64,000 nucleotides of DNA. Source: Marthasterias glacialis (taxonomy: Eukaryota > Echinodermata > Asteroidea > Forcipulatida > Asteriidae). Location: NCBI GenBank assembly GCA_911728455.2, contig OU452225.1:14110731-14174730 (forward strand), read 5' to 3'. The position numbers and the translations under genes were made by a program. Shown here piece by piece: positions 39,062 through 53,486 of the stretch (position 1 is the stretch's first letter; each line of letters begins with the position of its first letter). The notes below the pieces were generated by a model. It searched no databases, was not told where the DNA came from, and was given only the letters and a program-made list of their open reading frames with translations.

Positions 39062-41194
39062 CTAGACATAGAATTTTTGTTTATTACAAAAATACGGTGT
39101 TCGGTTGAACGTTACATAATGACGTAGTTCAAAAACATTGAACATAAAAAGATGAATTTGTATACAATGTTTGGTTTTTATAGTTAAACTTGTACCACAC
39201 TTTGTAACAACTCCCGTTTCTTGACAAATGTCATCATTCCAAAAAAGTGGCGGTTTCATCAACTCACTATTGCCTATGTACACAGTAAGTTTTAAGTTTG
39301 TACAAGCTTTACTTTTGTTTAAAATTGCTGGAGAAGGTTCGCAGGGAAAGAAGAACACGAGGAAAAAAAAAAGCCGTTACAATTAGTGTCGTAGCACCAT
39401 TGATTTGAAACTTGTTACCAGAGGACGCTGTTTAATGTAATGACGTCATCAGTTTTAAACTTGAAAACGCAGAGTCCTTTACCTACTCACACACTGAAAC
39501 CACTGTCCAAAGCTTGTTTTATACTGACCAAAGAACTAAAAAAGAATGGCTTTATAACAATTCTTTCCTTCAACTTCCGGTTGGAACCGCAATACAAGGT
39601 CAAATTGGGGTCATTTCTTTGAGACATTTAAATTATTTCCAAAAGACCTTTGCGATGATGTGTAGATTGTAAAAATCCATTGTGCTCTTCAGGAGTTCTG
39701 ATTTAATGAATAAACTTTGATTTATTGTAACTCAACATCTGATGACATCATCATGACGTCATTGTTTTATTTTGCGTCTTCATATTGAGGCTCAAGTATA
39801 TGCACAGTTTCAAGGTTCAGTTTAATTTCAATTTTGAGTTATTTATTTAACGAAAATTTTGGAGGAATTAACATTTAAAGCAACATAATGGTCTCTATGA
39901 GACACCGTATAACACATGGTTTTGATTTTGTTTGATATATTGAAAGTGAAATCAAATAAAACCTTTAAATATGAATATGAAAATAATTAAAAAGAGCTTT
40001 ATCATATGTATTTCATGGGGACTTCCGGTTTGGGCAGGAAGCGAGGTCAACTCAGGTCACTAAGAATTGTAAAGAACCGCATACATTTATTGTAACTCGA
40101 CTCCTGGAGGAAAAACAAGTTACCTTTTTGGTTTTAACTGCCAGGAAAAACAATGTTTTCGTGCTTTCCAAAGTGTTCCTTTTCCACGCCGTGCAATTGG
40201 CTGCCGCCAGGTTGTGTGTTCAAAATAGTATTCATATTGCCTTTTATCAAAACATTAACCCTTGCTGCCCTCCGTTTTGTTCGGCATCTATGCGGTGTCA
40301 ATAAAACAAAGTGTGTATCGCTAGTGACGTTGGTGGCGCTTTATCAAATTAACGGTCTTATTTTGTAACATCACGAACACTGGTGTACTGTACAGTCAAT
40401 CTGACATTTGACAGATTCAAATTCCGAGCTCATTATCTGTATTAAAAAGTTCCAAAGTTTTATAAAAACTACCCCACTTTGATAAACATCATAAACACAA
40501 GTGTGCACGGCTAAAGAAATACACGGACATTTTGAAAGGCGATGACTTTACTTTTAAACTTTACTTTTAAACAGTTTTACTCAGCGTATCCCGACAACAA
40601 CTCTCGCGGGGGTAAAGTGCCTCTGGCCCCGCTGTTGCACATTGTGACTCTCGTATGTAAGCACGTACGTGATGGGTAAATATAGAACGAAAGACGATCA
40701 TTTTGTCAATTGCATTTTCTCCACCATTATACATCAAACAACTCACGTGAGCATGTGATCGTCTCAGTAAAGTCTCCTCTTCCTCTCCCTGTCACAATTA
40801 AGCCACCAGAATGACATAAAGGGAAACATTTCCACACTGAACTTGGCATGACTTACATGTTTTTCTTTGCGTCGCCATTATTACACACACACACACACAC
40901 ACACACACGCAGAACTTAACAACACACAGCAAAGTTCGATGAACTGTGACAAGACCTGACTTGTCGATCGCGTGTAGGTATTTACACAGCATGCAGTAAA
41001 AGCCTATAGTGCACACGCACGGGGTGCAATACATTGAGGGAACTGTACAGACTTTATCGCCGATCGCGCTAAAAACGGCACTTTTCACCTTAATATAACT
41101 TCGTTATGCAACGGCCAATTTTGTTCAAATTTCACAATTAGGCTTTTATAGTCGTTATCTATTACCAAAAAATTCAACACGTAGTTTGCTCAAA

Positions 41195-41230
<36 letters not shown>

Positions 41231-42196
41231 TAAACTCGTCGTCGTAACAAACTGTAACATTTGATGACGTCATCAATGTAATATTTTCAAAGGTCATAAA
41301 CTACATTCGAATGAGGTCACACATTGTAAAAATTTGTAGAATCGTCGAAGGGCCTTAAAATTAAGTTATTATATTAATACACAAAATAATATTATTCAGA
41401 TACGATTTTTTATAAAACAAACTACTACTTCCGGTTTCGACCGGAAGTAAAGGTCAAATGGGGTCACACCCTGTGTAAGATTTGTTTAATACTTCATGAC
41501 CTTTCATATGGTGTAAAGATCATGTATGTAGCATATCTGATTCTGGAGATATGAGTATTTTAATAAAAAAACTTCAATTTAATATAATGACGTCATCGAT
41601 GACGTCATCATTCCAAATTTTGTTCTTTGTCATGTACACGCTTTGGTCTAAGTACGTGGTAAGTTTCAAGTCCGTACATCCTCTATTTTTTGAGATAGCA
41701 AAATAAAATTTTTTTCGACATCGTGTACCATTTTCGTTGTGACGTAGCTATGACGTCACACATTATATTTTTAGAATGCTCTTGAGTTAAAGAAAATATT
41801 ATGCATTGAACATTTTTTCATATTTTCATGCACTTAGGCTCTAGAGCCCAAAATAACATGATTTGTTACTTTAACTTCCGGTTTCGACAGGAAGTAAAGG
41901 TCAAATGGGGTCACATTGTGCACCGCATTTGTAGATCTTTATAAGAGGTTTCATGTAAAAAAAGAATCTTGAACGTAGCTGTTTTGGTTTTGAAGATATG
42001 ATTTTTCAAATTATTTAAGGTTTTTTTAACGTTTATTTAACGTAATGACGTCATCAATGACGTCACCATTCCCAAAAAGTGGCGGTGCCGTCTACTCACC
42101 GACGTTGATGTTCATGAGAAGTTTCAAGTTCATACAAGTTTCAGTTTTTCTCTAAATTGGCGGAGAAGGTTCGCAGGGAAAGAAGAACACGAGGAA
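39062..42196 (+). repeat. Repeat unit Q1 (3.13 kb)
   Basis: Starts with hairpin ATTTTTGT-TTATT-ACAAAAAT. Includes a 1.8-kb stretch not found in P or R (about 39450-41260), a CA microsatellite (40883-40908) and an AT run (41197-41227). Shares marker bases with Q3. Confidence 0.92.
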
Positions 42197-45100
42197 CTAG
42201 ACATAGAATTTTTGTTTATTACAAAAATACGGTGTTCGGTTGAACGTTACATGATGACGTAGTTCAAAAACATTGAACATAAAAAGATGAATTTGTATAC
42301 AATGTTTGGTTTTTATAGTTAAACTTGTACCACACTTTGTAACAACTCCCGTTTCTTGACAAATGTCATCATTCCAAAAAAGTGGCGGTTTCATCTACTC
42401 ACTATTGCCTATGTACACAGTAAGTTTTAAGTTTGTACAAGCTTTACTTTTGTTTAAAATTGCTGGAGAAGGTTCGCAGGGAAAGAAGAACACGAGGAAA
42501 AAAAAAAGCCGTTACAATTAGTGTCGTAGCACCATTGATTTGAAACTTGTTACCAGAGGACGCTGTTTAATGTAATGACGTCATCAGTTTTAAACTTGAA
42601 AACGCAGAGTCCTTTACCTACTCACACACTGAAACCACTGTCCAAAGCTCGTTTTATACTGACCAAAGAACTAAAAAAGAATGGCTTTATAACAATTCTT
42701 TCCTTCAACTTCCGGTTGGAACCGCAATACAAGGTCAAATTGGGGTCATTTCTTTGAGACATTTAAATTGTTTCCAAAAGACCTTTGCGATGATGTGTAG
42801 ATTGTAAAAATCCATTGTGCACTTCAGGAGTTCTGATTTAATGACTAAACTTTGATTTATTGTAACTCAACATCTGATGACATCATCATGACGTCATTGT
42901 TTTATTTCGCGTCTTCATATTGAGGTTCAAGTATAATATGCACAGTTTCAAGGTTCAGTTTAATTTCAATTTTGAGTTATTTATTTGAAGAAAATTTTGG
43001 AGGAATTAACATTTAAAGCAACATAATGGTCTCTATGAGACACCGTATAACACATGGTTTTGATTTTGTTTGATATATTGAAAGTGAAATCAAATAAAAC
43101 CTTTAAATATGAATATGAAAATAATTAAAAAGAGCTTTATCATATGTATTTCATGGGGACTTCAGGTTTGGGCAAGAAGCGAGATCAACTCAGGTCACTA
43201 AGAATTATAAAGAACCGCATACATTTATTGTAACTCGACTCCTGGAGGAAAAACAAGTTACCTTTTTGGTTTTAACTGCCAGGAAAAACAATGTTTTCGT
43301 GCTTTCCAAAGTGTTCCTTTTCCACGCCGTGCAATTGGCTGCCGCCAGGTTGTGTGTTCAAAATAGTATTCATATTGCCTTTTATCAAAACATTAACCCT
43401 TGCTGCCCTCCGTTTTGTTCAGCATCTATGCGGTGTCAATAAAACAAAGTGTGTATCGCTAGTGACGTTGGTGGCGCTATATCAAATTAACGGTCTTATT
43501 TTGTAACATCACGAACACTGGTGTACTGTACAGTCAATCTGACATTTGACAGATTCAAATTCCGAGCTCATTATCTGTATTAAAAGGTTCCAAAGTTTTA
43601 TAAAAACTACCCCACTTTGATAAACATCATAAACACAAGTGTGCACGGCTAAAGAAATACACGGACATTTTGAAAGGCGATGACTTTACTTTTAAACTTT
43701 ACTTTTAAACAGTTTTACTCAGCGTATCCCGACAACAACTCTCGCGGGGGTAAAGTGCCTCTGGCCCCGCTGTTGCACATTGTGACTCTCGTATGTAAGC
43801 ACGTACGTGATCGGTATAAATAGAACGAAAGACGATCATTTTGTCAATTGCATTTTCTCCACCATTATACATCAAACAACTCACGTGAGCATGTGATCGT
43901 CTCAGTAAAGTCTCCTCTTCCTCTCCCTGTCACAATTAAGCCACCAGAATGACATAAAGGGAAACCTTTCCACACTGAACTTGGCATGACTTACATGTTT
44001 TTCTTTGCGTCGCCATTATTACACACACACACACACACACACACGGAGAACTTAACAACACACAGCAAAGTTCGATGAACTGTGACAAGACCTGACTTGT
44101 CGCGTGTAGGTATATATACACAGCATGCAGTAAAAGCCCAGAGTGCACACGCACGGGGTGCAATACATTGAGGGAACTGTACAGACTTTATCGCCGATCG
44201 CGCTAAAAACGGCACTTTTCACCTTAATATAACTTCGTTATGCAACGGCCAATTTTGTTCAAATTTCACAATTAGGCTTTTATAGTCGTTATCTATTACC
44301 AAAAAATTCAACACGTAGTTTGCTCCAAAAAAAAAAAAATTATATATATTTTTAAACTCGTCGTCGTAACAAACTGTAACATTTGATGACGTCATCAATG
44401 TAATATTTTCAAAGGTCATAAACAACATTCAAATGAGGTCACACATTGTAAACATTTGTAGAATCGTCGAAGGGCCTTAAAATTAAGTTATTATATTAAT
44501 ACACAAAATAATATTATTCAGATACGATTTTTTATAAAACAAACTACTACTTCCGGTTTCGACCGGAAGTAAAGGTCAAATGGGGTCACACCCTGTGTAA
44601 GATTTGTTTAATACTTCATGACCTTTCATATGGTGTAAAGATCATGTATGTAGCATATCTGATTCTGGAGATATGAGTATTTTAATAGAAAACTTCAATT
44701 TAATATAATGACGTCATCGATGACGTCATCATTCCAAATTTTGTTCTTTGTCATGTACACGCTTTGTTCTAAGTACGTGGTAAGTTTCAAGTCCGTACAT
44801 GCTCTATTTTTTGAGATAGCAAAATAATTTTTTTTTCGACATCGTGTACCATTTTCGTTGTGACGTAGCTATGACGTCACACATCATATTTTTAGAATGC
44901 TCTTGAGTTAAAGAAAATATTATGCATTGAACATTTTTTCATATTTTCATGCACTTAGGCTCTAGAGCCCAAAATAACATGATTTGTTACTTTAACTTCC
45001 GGTTTCGACCGGAAGTAAAGGTCAAATGGGGTCACGTTGTGCACCGCATTTGTAGATCTTCATAAGAGGTTTCATGTAAAAAAAGAATCTTGAACGTAGC

Positions 45101-45326
45101 TGTTTTGGTTTTGAAGATATGATTTTTCAAATTATTTAAGGTTTTTTAACGTTTATTTAACGTAATGACGTCATCAATGACGTCACCATTCCCAAAAAGT
45201 GGCGGTGCCGTCTACTCACCGAGGTTGATGTTCATGAGAAGTTTCAAGTTCATACAAGTTTCAGTTTTTCTCTAAATTGGCGGAGAAGGTTCGAAGGGAA
45301 AGAAGAACACGAGGAAAAAAAAAAAA
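42197..45326 (+). repeat. Repeat unit Q2 (3.13 kb)
   Basis: Same layout as Q1; CA run 44023-44044. Shares with Q4 the variants ACTTCAGGTTTGG (for ACTTCCGGTTT), GTTCAGCATC and GGTATAAATAG. Confidence 0.92.
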
Positions 45327-47143
45327 CTAGACATAGAATTTTTGTTTATTACAAAAATACGGTGTTCGGTTGAACGTTACATAATGACGTAGTTCAAAAA
45401 CATTGAACATAAAAAGATGAATTTGTATACAATGTTTGGTTTTTATAGTTAAACTTGTACCACACTTTGTAACAACTCCCGTTTCTTGACAAATGTCATC
45501 ATTCCAAAAAAGTGGCGGTTTCATCTACTCACTATTGCCTATGTACACAGTAAGTTTTAAGTTTGTACAAGCTTTACTTTTGTTTAAAATTGCTGGAGAA
45601 GGTTCGCAGGGAAAGTTGAACATGAGGGGGAAAAAAAGCTGTTACAATTAGTGTCGTAGCACCATTGATTTGAAACTTGTTACCAGAGGACGCTGTTTAA
45701 TGTAATGACGTCATCACTTTTAAACTTGAAAACGCAGAGTCCTTTACCTACTCACACACTGAAACCACTGTCCAAAGCTTGTTTTATACTGACCAAAGAA
45801 CTAAAAAAGAATGGCTTTATAACAATTCTTTCCTTCAACTTCCGGTTGGAACCGCAATACAAGGTCAAATTGGGGTCATTTCTTTGAGACATTTAAATTA
45901 TTTCCAAAAGACCTTTGCGATGATGTGTAGATTGTAAAAATCCATTGTGCACTTCAGGAGTTCTGATTTAATGACTAAACTTTGATTTATTGTAACTCAA
46001 CATCTGATGACATCATCATGACGTCATTGTTTTATTTCGCGTCTTCATATTGAGGTTCAAGTATATGCACAGTTTCAAGGTTCAGTTTAATTTCAATTTT
46101 GAGTTATTTATTTGAAGAAAATTTTGGAGGAATTAACATTTAAAGCAACATAATGGTCTCTATGAGACACCGTATAACACATGGTTTTGATTTTGTTTGA
46201 TATATTGAAAGTGAAATCAAATAAAACCTTTAAATATGAATATGAAAATAATTAAAAAGAGCTTTATCATATGTATTTCATGGGGACTTCCGGTTTAGGC
46301 AGGAAGCGAAGTCAACTCAGGTCACTAAGAATTGTAAAGAACCGCATACATTTATTGTAACTCGACTCCTGGAGGAAAAACAAGTTACCTTTTTGGTTTT
46401 AACTGCCAGGAAAAACAATGTTTTCGTGCTTTTCAAAGTGTTCCTTTTCCATGCCGTGCAATTGGCTGCCGCCAGGTTGTGTGTTCAAAATCGTATTCAT
46501 ATTGCCTTTTATCAAAACATTAACCCTTGCTGCCCTCCGTTTTGTTCGGCATCTATGCGGTGTCAATAAAACAAAGTGTGTATCGCTAGTGACGTTGGTG
46601 GCGCTATATCAAATTAACGGTCTTATTTTGTAACATCAAAAACACTGGTGTACTGTACAGTCAATCTGACATTTAACAGATTCAAATTCCGAGCTCATTA
46701 TCTGTATTAAAAAGTTCCAAAGTTTTATAAAAACTACCCCACTTTGATAAACATCATAAACACAAGTGTGCACGGCTAAAGAAACACACGGACATTTTGA
46801 AAGGCGATGACTTTACTTTTAAACTTTACTTTTAAACAGTTTTACTCAGCGTATCCCGACAACAACTCTCGCGGGGGTAAAGTGCCTCTGGCCCCGCTGT
46901 TGCACATTGTGACTCTCGTATGTAAGCACGTACGTGAACGGTAAATATAGAACGAAAGACGATCATTTTGTCAATTGCATTTTCTCCACCATTATACATC
47001 AAACAACTCACGTGAGCATGTGATCGTCTCAGTAAAGTCTCCTCTTCCTCTCCCTGTCACAATTAAGCCACCAGAATGACATAAAGGGAAACATTTCCAC
47101 ACTGAACTTGGCATGACTTACATGTTTTTCTTTGCGTCGCCAT

Positions 47144-47202
<59 letters not shown>

Positions 47203-48533
47203 GAACTTAACAACACACCGCAAAGTTCGATGAACTGTGACAAGACTTGACTTGTCGATCGCGTGTAGGTATTTACACAGCATGCAGTAAAAGCCTATAG
47301 TGCACACGCACGGGGTGCAATACATTGAGGGAACTGTACAGACTTTATCGCCGATCGCGCTAAAAACGGCACTTTTCACCTTAATATAACTTCGTTATGC
47401 AACGGCCAATTTTGTTCAAATTTCACAATTAGGCTTTTATAGTCGTTATCTATTACCAAAAAATTCAACACGTAGTTTGCTCAAAAAAAAAAAATATATA
47501 TATATATATTTTTAAACTCGTCGTCGTAACAAACTGTAACATTTGATGACGTCATCAATGTAATATTTTCAAAGGTCATAAACTACATTCAAATGAGGTC
47601 ACACATTGTAAAAATTTGTAGAATCGTCGAAGGGCCTTAAAATTAAGTTATTATATTAATACACAAAATAATATTATTCAGATACGATTTTTTAATAAAC
47701 AAACTACTACTTCCGGTTTCGACCGGAAGTAAAGGTCAAATGGGGTCACACCCTGTGTAAGATTTGTTTAATACTTCATGACCTTTCATATGGTGTAAAG
47801 ATCATGTATGTAGCATATCTGATTCTGGAGATATGAGTATTTTAATAGAAAACTTCAATTTAATATAATGACGTCATCGATGACGTCATCATTCCAAATT
47901 TTGTTCTTTGTCATGTACACGCTTTGGTCTAAGTACGTGGTAAGTTTCAAGTCCGTACATGCTCTATTTTTTGAGATAGCAAAATAATTTTTTTTTCGAC
48001 CTCGTGTACCATTTTCGTTGTGACGTAGCTATGACGTCACACATCATATTTTTAGAATGCTCTTGAGTTAAAGAAAATATTATGCATTGAACATTTTTTC
48101 ATATTTTCATGCACTTAGGCTCTAGAGCCCAAAATAACATGATTTGTTACTTTAACTTCCGGTTTCGACCGGAAGTAAAGGTCAAATGGGGTCACGTTGT
48201 GCACCGCATTTGTAGATCTTTATAAGAGGTTTCATGCAAAAAAAGAATCTTGAACGTAGCTGTTTTGGTTTTGAAGATATGATTTTTCAAATTATTTAAG
48301 GTTTTTTTTACGTTTATTTAACGTAATGACGTCATCAATGACGTCACCATTCCCAAAAAGTGGCGGTGCCGTCTACTCACCGAGGTTGATGTTCATGAGA
48401 AGTTTCAAGTTCATACAAGTTTCAGTTTTTCTCTAAATTGGCGGAGAAGGTTCGCAGGGAAAGAAGAACACGAGGAAAAAAAAAAAAAAAAAACAGAACA
48501 ATAACAATAGTTGTTCGGCTGTTGGCCGAACAC

Positions 48534-48567
<34 letters not shown>

Positions 48568-48618
48568 AGAACAATAACAATAGTTGTTCGGCTGTTGGCC
48601 GAACACCTAAAAAAAAAA
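45327..48618 (+). repeat. Repeat unit Q3 (3.29 kb)
   Basis: Q1 type. CA run expanded to about 53 bases (47148-47200). Ends with two tail hairpins in long A tracts (48481-48618), which explains its extra length. Confidence 0.92.
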
Positions 48619-50423
48619 CTAGACATAGAATTTTTGTTTATTACAAAAATACGGTGTTCGGTTGAACGTTACATGATGACGTAGTTCAAAAACATTGAAC
48701 ATAAAAAGATGAATTTGTATACAATGTTTGGTTTTCATAGTTAAACTTGTACCACACTTTGTAACAACTCCCGTTTCTTGACAAATGTCATCATTCCAAA
48801 AAAGTGGCGGTTTCATCTACTCACTATTGCCTATGTATACAGTAAGTTTTAAGTTTGTACAAGCTTTACTTTTGTTTAAAATTGCTGGAGAAGGTTCGTA
48901 GGGAAAGAACACGAGGGGAAAAAAAAGCCGTTACAATTAGTGTCGTAGCACCATTGATTTGAAACTTGTTACCAGAGGACGCTGTTTAATGTAATGACGT
49001 CATCAGTTTTAAACTTGAAAACGCAGAGTCCTTTACCTACTCACACACTGAAACCACTGTCCAAAGCTCGTTTTATACTGACCAAAGAACTAAAAAAGAA
49101 TGGCTTTATAACAATTCTTTCCTTCAACTTCTGGTTGGAACCGCAATACAAGGTCAAATTGGGGTCATTTCTTTGAGACATTTAAATTGTTTCCAAAAGA
49201 CCTTTGCGATGATGTGTAGATTGTAAAAATCCATTGTGCACTTCAGGAGTTCTGATTTAATGACTAAACTTTGATTTATTGTAACTCAACATCTGATGAC
49301 ATCATCATGACGTCATTGTTTTATTTCGCGTCTTCATATTGAGGTTCAAGTATATGCACAGTTTCAAGGTTCAGTTTAATTTCAATTTTGAGTTATTTAT
49401 TTGAAGAAAATTTTGGAGGAATTAACATTTAAAGCAACATAATGGTCTCTATGAGACACCGTATAACACATGGTTTTGATTTTGTTTGATATATTGAAAG
49501 TGAAATCAAATAAAACCTTTAAATATGAATATGAAAATAATTAAAAAGAGCTTTATCATATGTATTTCATGGGGACTTCAGGTTTGGGCAGGAAGCGAGG
49601 TCAACTCAGGTCACTAAGTATTATAAAGAACCGCATACATTTATTGTAACTCGACTCCTGGAGGAAAAACAAGTTACCTTTTTGGTTTTAACTGCCAGGA
49701 AAAACAATGTTTTCGTGCTTTCCAAAGTGTTCCTTTTCCACGCCGTGCAATTGGCTGCCGCCAGGTTGTGTGTTCAAAATAGTATTCATATTGCCTTTTA
49801 TCAAAACATTAACCCTTGCTGCCCTCCGTTTTGTTCAGCATCTATGCGGTGTCAATAAAACAAAGTGTGTATCGCTAGTGACGTTATATCAAATTAACGG
49901 TCTTATTTTGTAACATCACGAACACTGGTGTACTGTACAGTCAATCTGACATTTGACAGATTCAAATTCCGAGCTCATTATCTGTATTAAAAGGTTCCAA
50001 AGTTTTATAAAAACTACCCCACTTTGATAAACATCATAAACACAAGTGTGCACGGCTAAAGAAATACACGGACATTTTGAAAGGCGATGACTTTACTTTT
50101 AAACTTTACTTTTAAACAGTTTTACTCAGCGTATCCCGACAACAACTCTCGCGGGGGTAAAGTGCCTCTGGCCCCGCTGTTGCACATTGTGACTCTCGTA
50201 TGTAAGCACGTACGTGATCGGTATAAATAGAACGAAAGACGATCATTTTGTCAATTGCATTTTCTCCACCATTATACATCAAACAACTCACGTGAGCATG
50301 TGATCGTCTCAGTAAAGTCTCCTCTTCCTCTCCCTGTCACAATTAAGCCACCAGAATGACATAAAGGGAAACCTTTCCACACTGAACTTGGCATGACTTA
50401 CATGTTTTTCTTTGCGTCGCCAT

Positions 50424-50455
<32 letters not shown>

Positions 50456-51735
50456 ACGGAGAACTTAACAACACACAGCAAAGTTCGATGAACTGTGACA
50501 AGACCTGACTTGTCGATCGCGTGTAGGTATATACACAGCATGCAGTAAAAGCCTATAGTGCACACGCACGGGGTGCAATACATTGAGGGAACTGTACAGA
50601 CTTTATCGCCGATCGCGCTAAAAACGGCACTTTTCACCTTAATATAACTTCGTTATGCAACGGCCAATTTTGTTCAAATTTCACAATTAGGCTTTTATAG
50701 TCGTTATCTATTACCAAAAAATTCAACACGTAGTTTGCTCAAAAAAAAAGAAAGATATATATATATATTTTTAAACTCGTCGTCGTAACAAACTGTAACA
50801 TTTGATGACGTCATCAATGTAATATTTTCAAAGGTCATAAACAACATTCAAATGAGGTCACACATTGTAAACATTTGTAGAATCGTCGAAGGGCCTTAAA
50901 ATTAAGTTATTATATTAATACACAAAATAATATTATTCAGATACGATTTTTTATAAAACAAACTACTACTTCCGGTTTCGACCGGAAGTAAAGGTCAAAT
51001 GGGGTCACACCCTGTGTAAGATTTGTTTAATACTTCATGACCTTTCATATGGTGTAAAGATCATGTATGTAGCATATCTGATTCTGGAGATACGAGTATT
51101 TTAATAAAAAACTTCAATTTAATATAATGACGTCATCGATGACGTCATCATTCCAAATTTTGTTCTTTGTCATGTACACGCTTTGGTCTAAGTACGTGGT
51201 AAGTTTCAAGTCCGTACATGCTCTATTTTTTGAGATAGCAAAATAATTTTTTTTTCGACCTCGTGTACCATTTTCGTTGTGACGTAGCTATGACGTCACA
51301 CATCATATTTTTAGAATGCTCTTGAGTTAAAGAAAATATTATGCATTGAACATTTTTTCATATTTTCATGCACTTAGGCTCTAGAGCCCAAAATAACATG
51401 ATTTGTTACTTTAACTTCCGGTTTCGACCGGAAGTAAAGGTCAAATGGGGTCACGTTGTGCACTGCATTTGTAGATCTTTATAAGAGGTTTCATGTAAAA
51501 AAAGAATCTTGAACGTAGCTGTTTTGGTTTTGAAGATATGATTTTTCAAATTATTTAAGGTTTTTTAACGTTTATTTAACGTAATGACGTCATCAATGAC
51601 GTCACCATTCCCAAAAAGTGGCGGTGCCGTCTACTCACCGAGGTTGATGTTCATGAGAAGTTTCAAGTTCATACAAGTTTCAGTTTTTCTCTAAATTGGC
51701 GGAGAAGGTTCGCAGGGAAAGAAGAACACGAGGAA
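48619..51735 (+). repeat. Repeat unit Q4 (3.12 kb)
   Basis: Q2 type, including the ACTTCAGGTTTGG variant. Has a private 9-bp deletion near 49885 (GTGACG joined to TTATATC). Confidence 0.92.
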
Positions 51736-53486
51736 CTAGAGATTGAGAGTTTGTGAACAAACTCAAGGTGTTCGGCTGGAACGTAATAAAGTGATTGCGT
51801 CATTGAAAACAAGGTCAATATTGTATGCTGTGCTGATGGGCAAAATTTTTATTTGTACCTTGTGTTGATCTTTAGGCATGAAGGTCAGTCATATGAAACT
51901 CCAACTTCCGGTTTTGACATGAACTATGGTTCAAATGGGGTCACACTCTGCGATAGTTGTACAGTATTTCAAGGGCTTGCATATGGAGCAAATATCTCGT
52001 GTGTAACTTTTATGATCCCCAAAATGATTTTTTTAAACATTAAACGTTGATTTAATATGACTTCGTCAATGATGACATAATCCGAAAATAATCCAGTTTC
52101 ATCTACACAGTAATGTCTAAGGCAACAGTAAGTTTCAAGTCTGTATCACGTTCAGTTGATGAATTATGAATTTACTATCTGTGAAATTTCAGCATCCGTT
52201 TCAACCGGAAGTAAGGGTCAAATATAGTCACATCTTCAGCACAATTTTAGAATTGTTAACGAGCTTTCAGATGAAGTAATGATTATTAATGAATTCTGTT
52301 TTGTTATTGAAAAATAATCTTTTTGAAAAAAAAAATTCAACTTCCTGTTTCGACCGGAAGTCAAGGTCAAATGGGGTCACAAACTGTGTAAGATGTGCAG
52401 AGTAATTGAAGATCTTTTATATGGTGCAAAGATCTTGTATGTATCATTTACGGTTCTTCAGATATGATTTTTTGAAATATTAAACGTTGATTTATTGTAA
52501 TGACGTCATCAATGACGTCATCATCCAGAAAAGACAATGCAGTTTACTGCACGGTAAAGTTGAAGGTAAAAGTAAGTTTCAAGACTGTACCTCGTTTGGT
52601 TAATGACCTATGAATTTTTTTATACTTAAACTTCAACTTCCGGTTTCAACCGGAAGTCAAGGTCAAATGGGGTCACACTTTCTGTAAAACATGTAGACTG
52701 GTTAAAGTGTTTTCAGATGAAGTAATGGTTATTACTATAGCCTGTTTTTTATTGAAATATGATTTTTTGGAAAAATGACATTTTAACTTCCGGTTTCGAC
52801 CGGAAGTCAAGGTCAAATGGGGTCACAAACTGTAAGATTTGCAGGGTAATCAAAAAGCTTTCATATGGTGCAAAGATCTTGTATGTAACATAAACGGTTC
52901 TTCAGATATGGATTTTTTAAATATTAAACGTTGATTTAATATAATGACGCAATCAATGACGTCATCTTTTACGGCCGGAAGACATTGTCAAACTGGTATT
53001 ATGTCTGTACAAAAGTTTAAGCAGGCTAACCGATCTTCAAACTGTAATTCAAATTTTGTCAATATGATAAGCAGTTCTTGGGATATGAATTTTTGAAATT
53101 TTGAACTTCCGGTTTTGACCGGAAGTAAAGGTCAAATGAGGTCAAGTTGTGCACGACATTTAAAGATCATTACAAGAGGTTTCATGTTGTGGAAGAATCA
53201 TGTTCGTAGCCCTTCTGGTTCTGAAGATATTAATTTTCAAATTATTTAACGTTTATTTAGCGTAATGACGTCATCAATGTCGTCATCATTCCAAAAAAGT
53301 TGCGGTTTCGTCTACTCACCAAGGTTGATGTTCAGGAGAAGTTTCAAGTTCATACAAGTTTCAGTTTTTCTCAAAATTGGCGGAGAAGGTTCAGGCAGAA
53401 GAATACGAGGAAAAAAAAAAAAAAAAAAAAAAACTTAACAATAACAATAGGTTTTCGGCTAAAAGCCGAACACCTAAAAAATAAAA
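51736..53486 (+). repeat. Repeat unit P2 (1.75 kb)
   Basis: Near-identical to P1, which stands on the other side of the four Q units. Ends in an A tract and one tail hairpin (53434-53476). Confidence 0.9.

Noticed and set aside
40153..40368. 71-residue plus-strand open frame (MFSCFPKC...) kept in all four Q units, with an in-frame 9-bp deletion in Q4
   Set aside because: The Q units are near-identical copies, so shared openness says little. No domain, no start context or splice partners, and the rest of the unit is non-coding.
40798..41088. Minus-strand open frames with VCVCVCV runs in Q units
   Set aside because: Translation of the CA microsatellite; frame length simply follows the repeat length.
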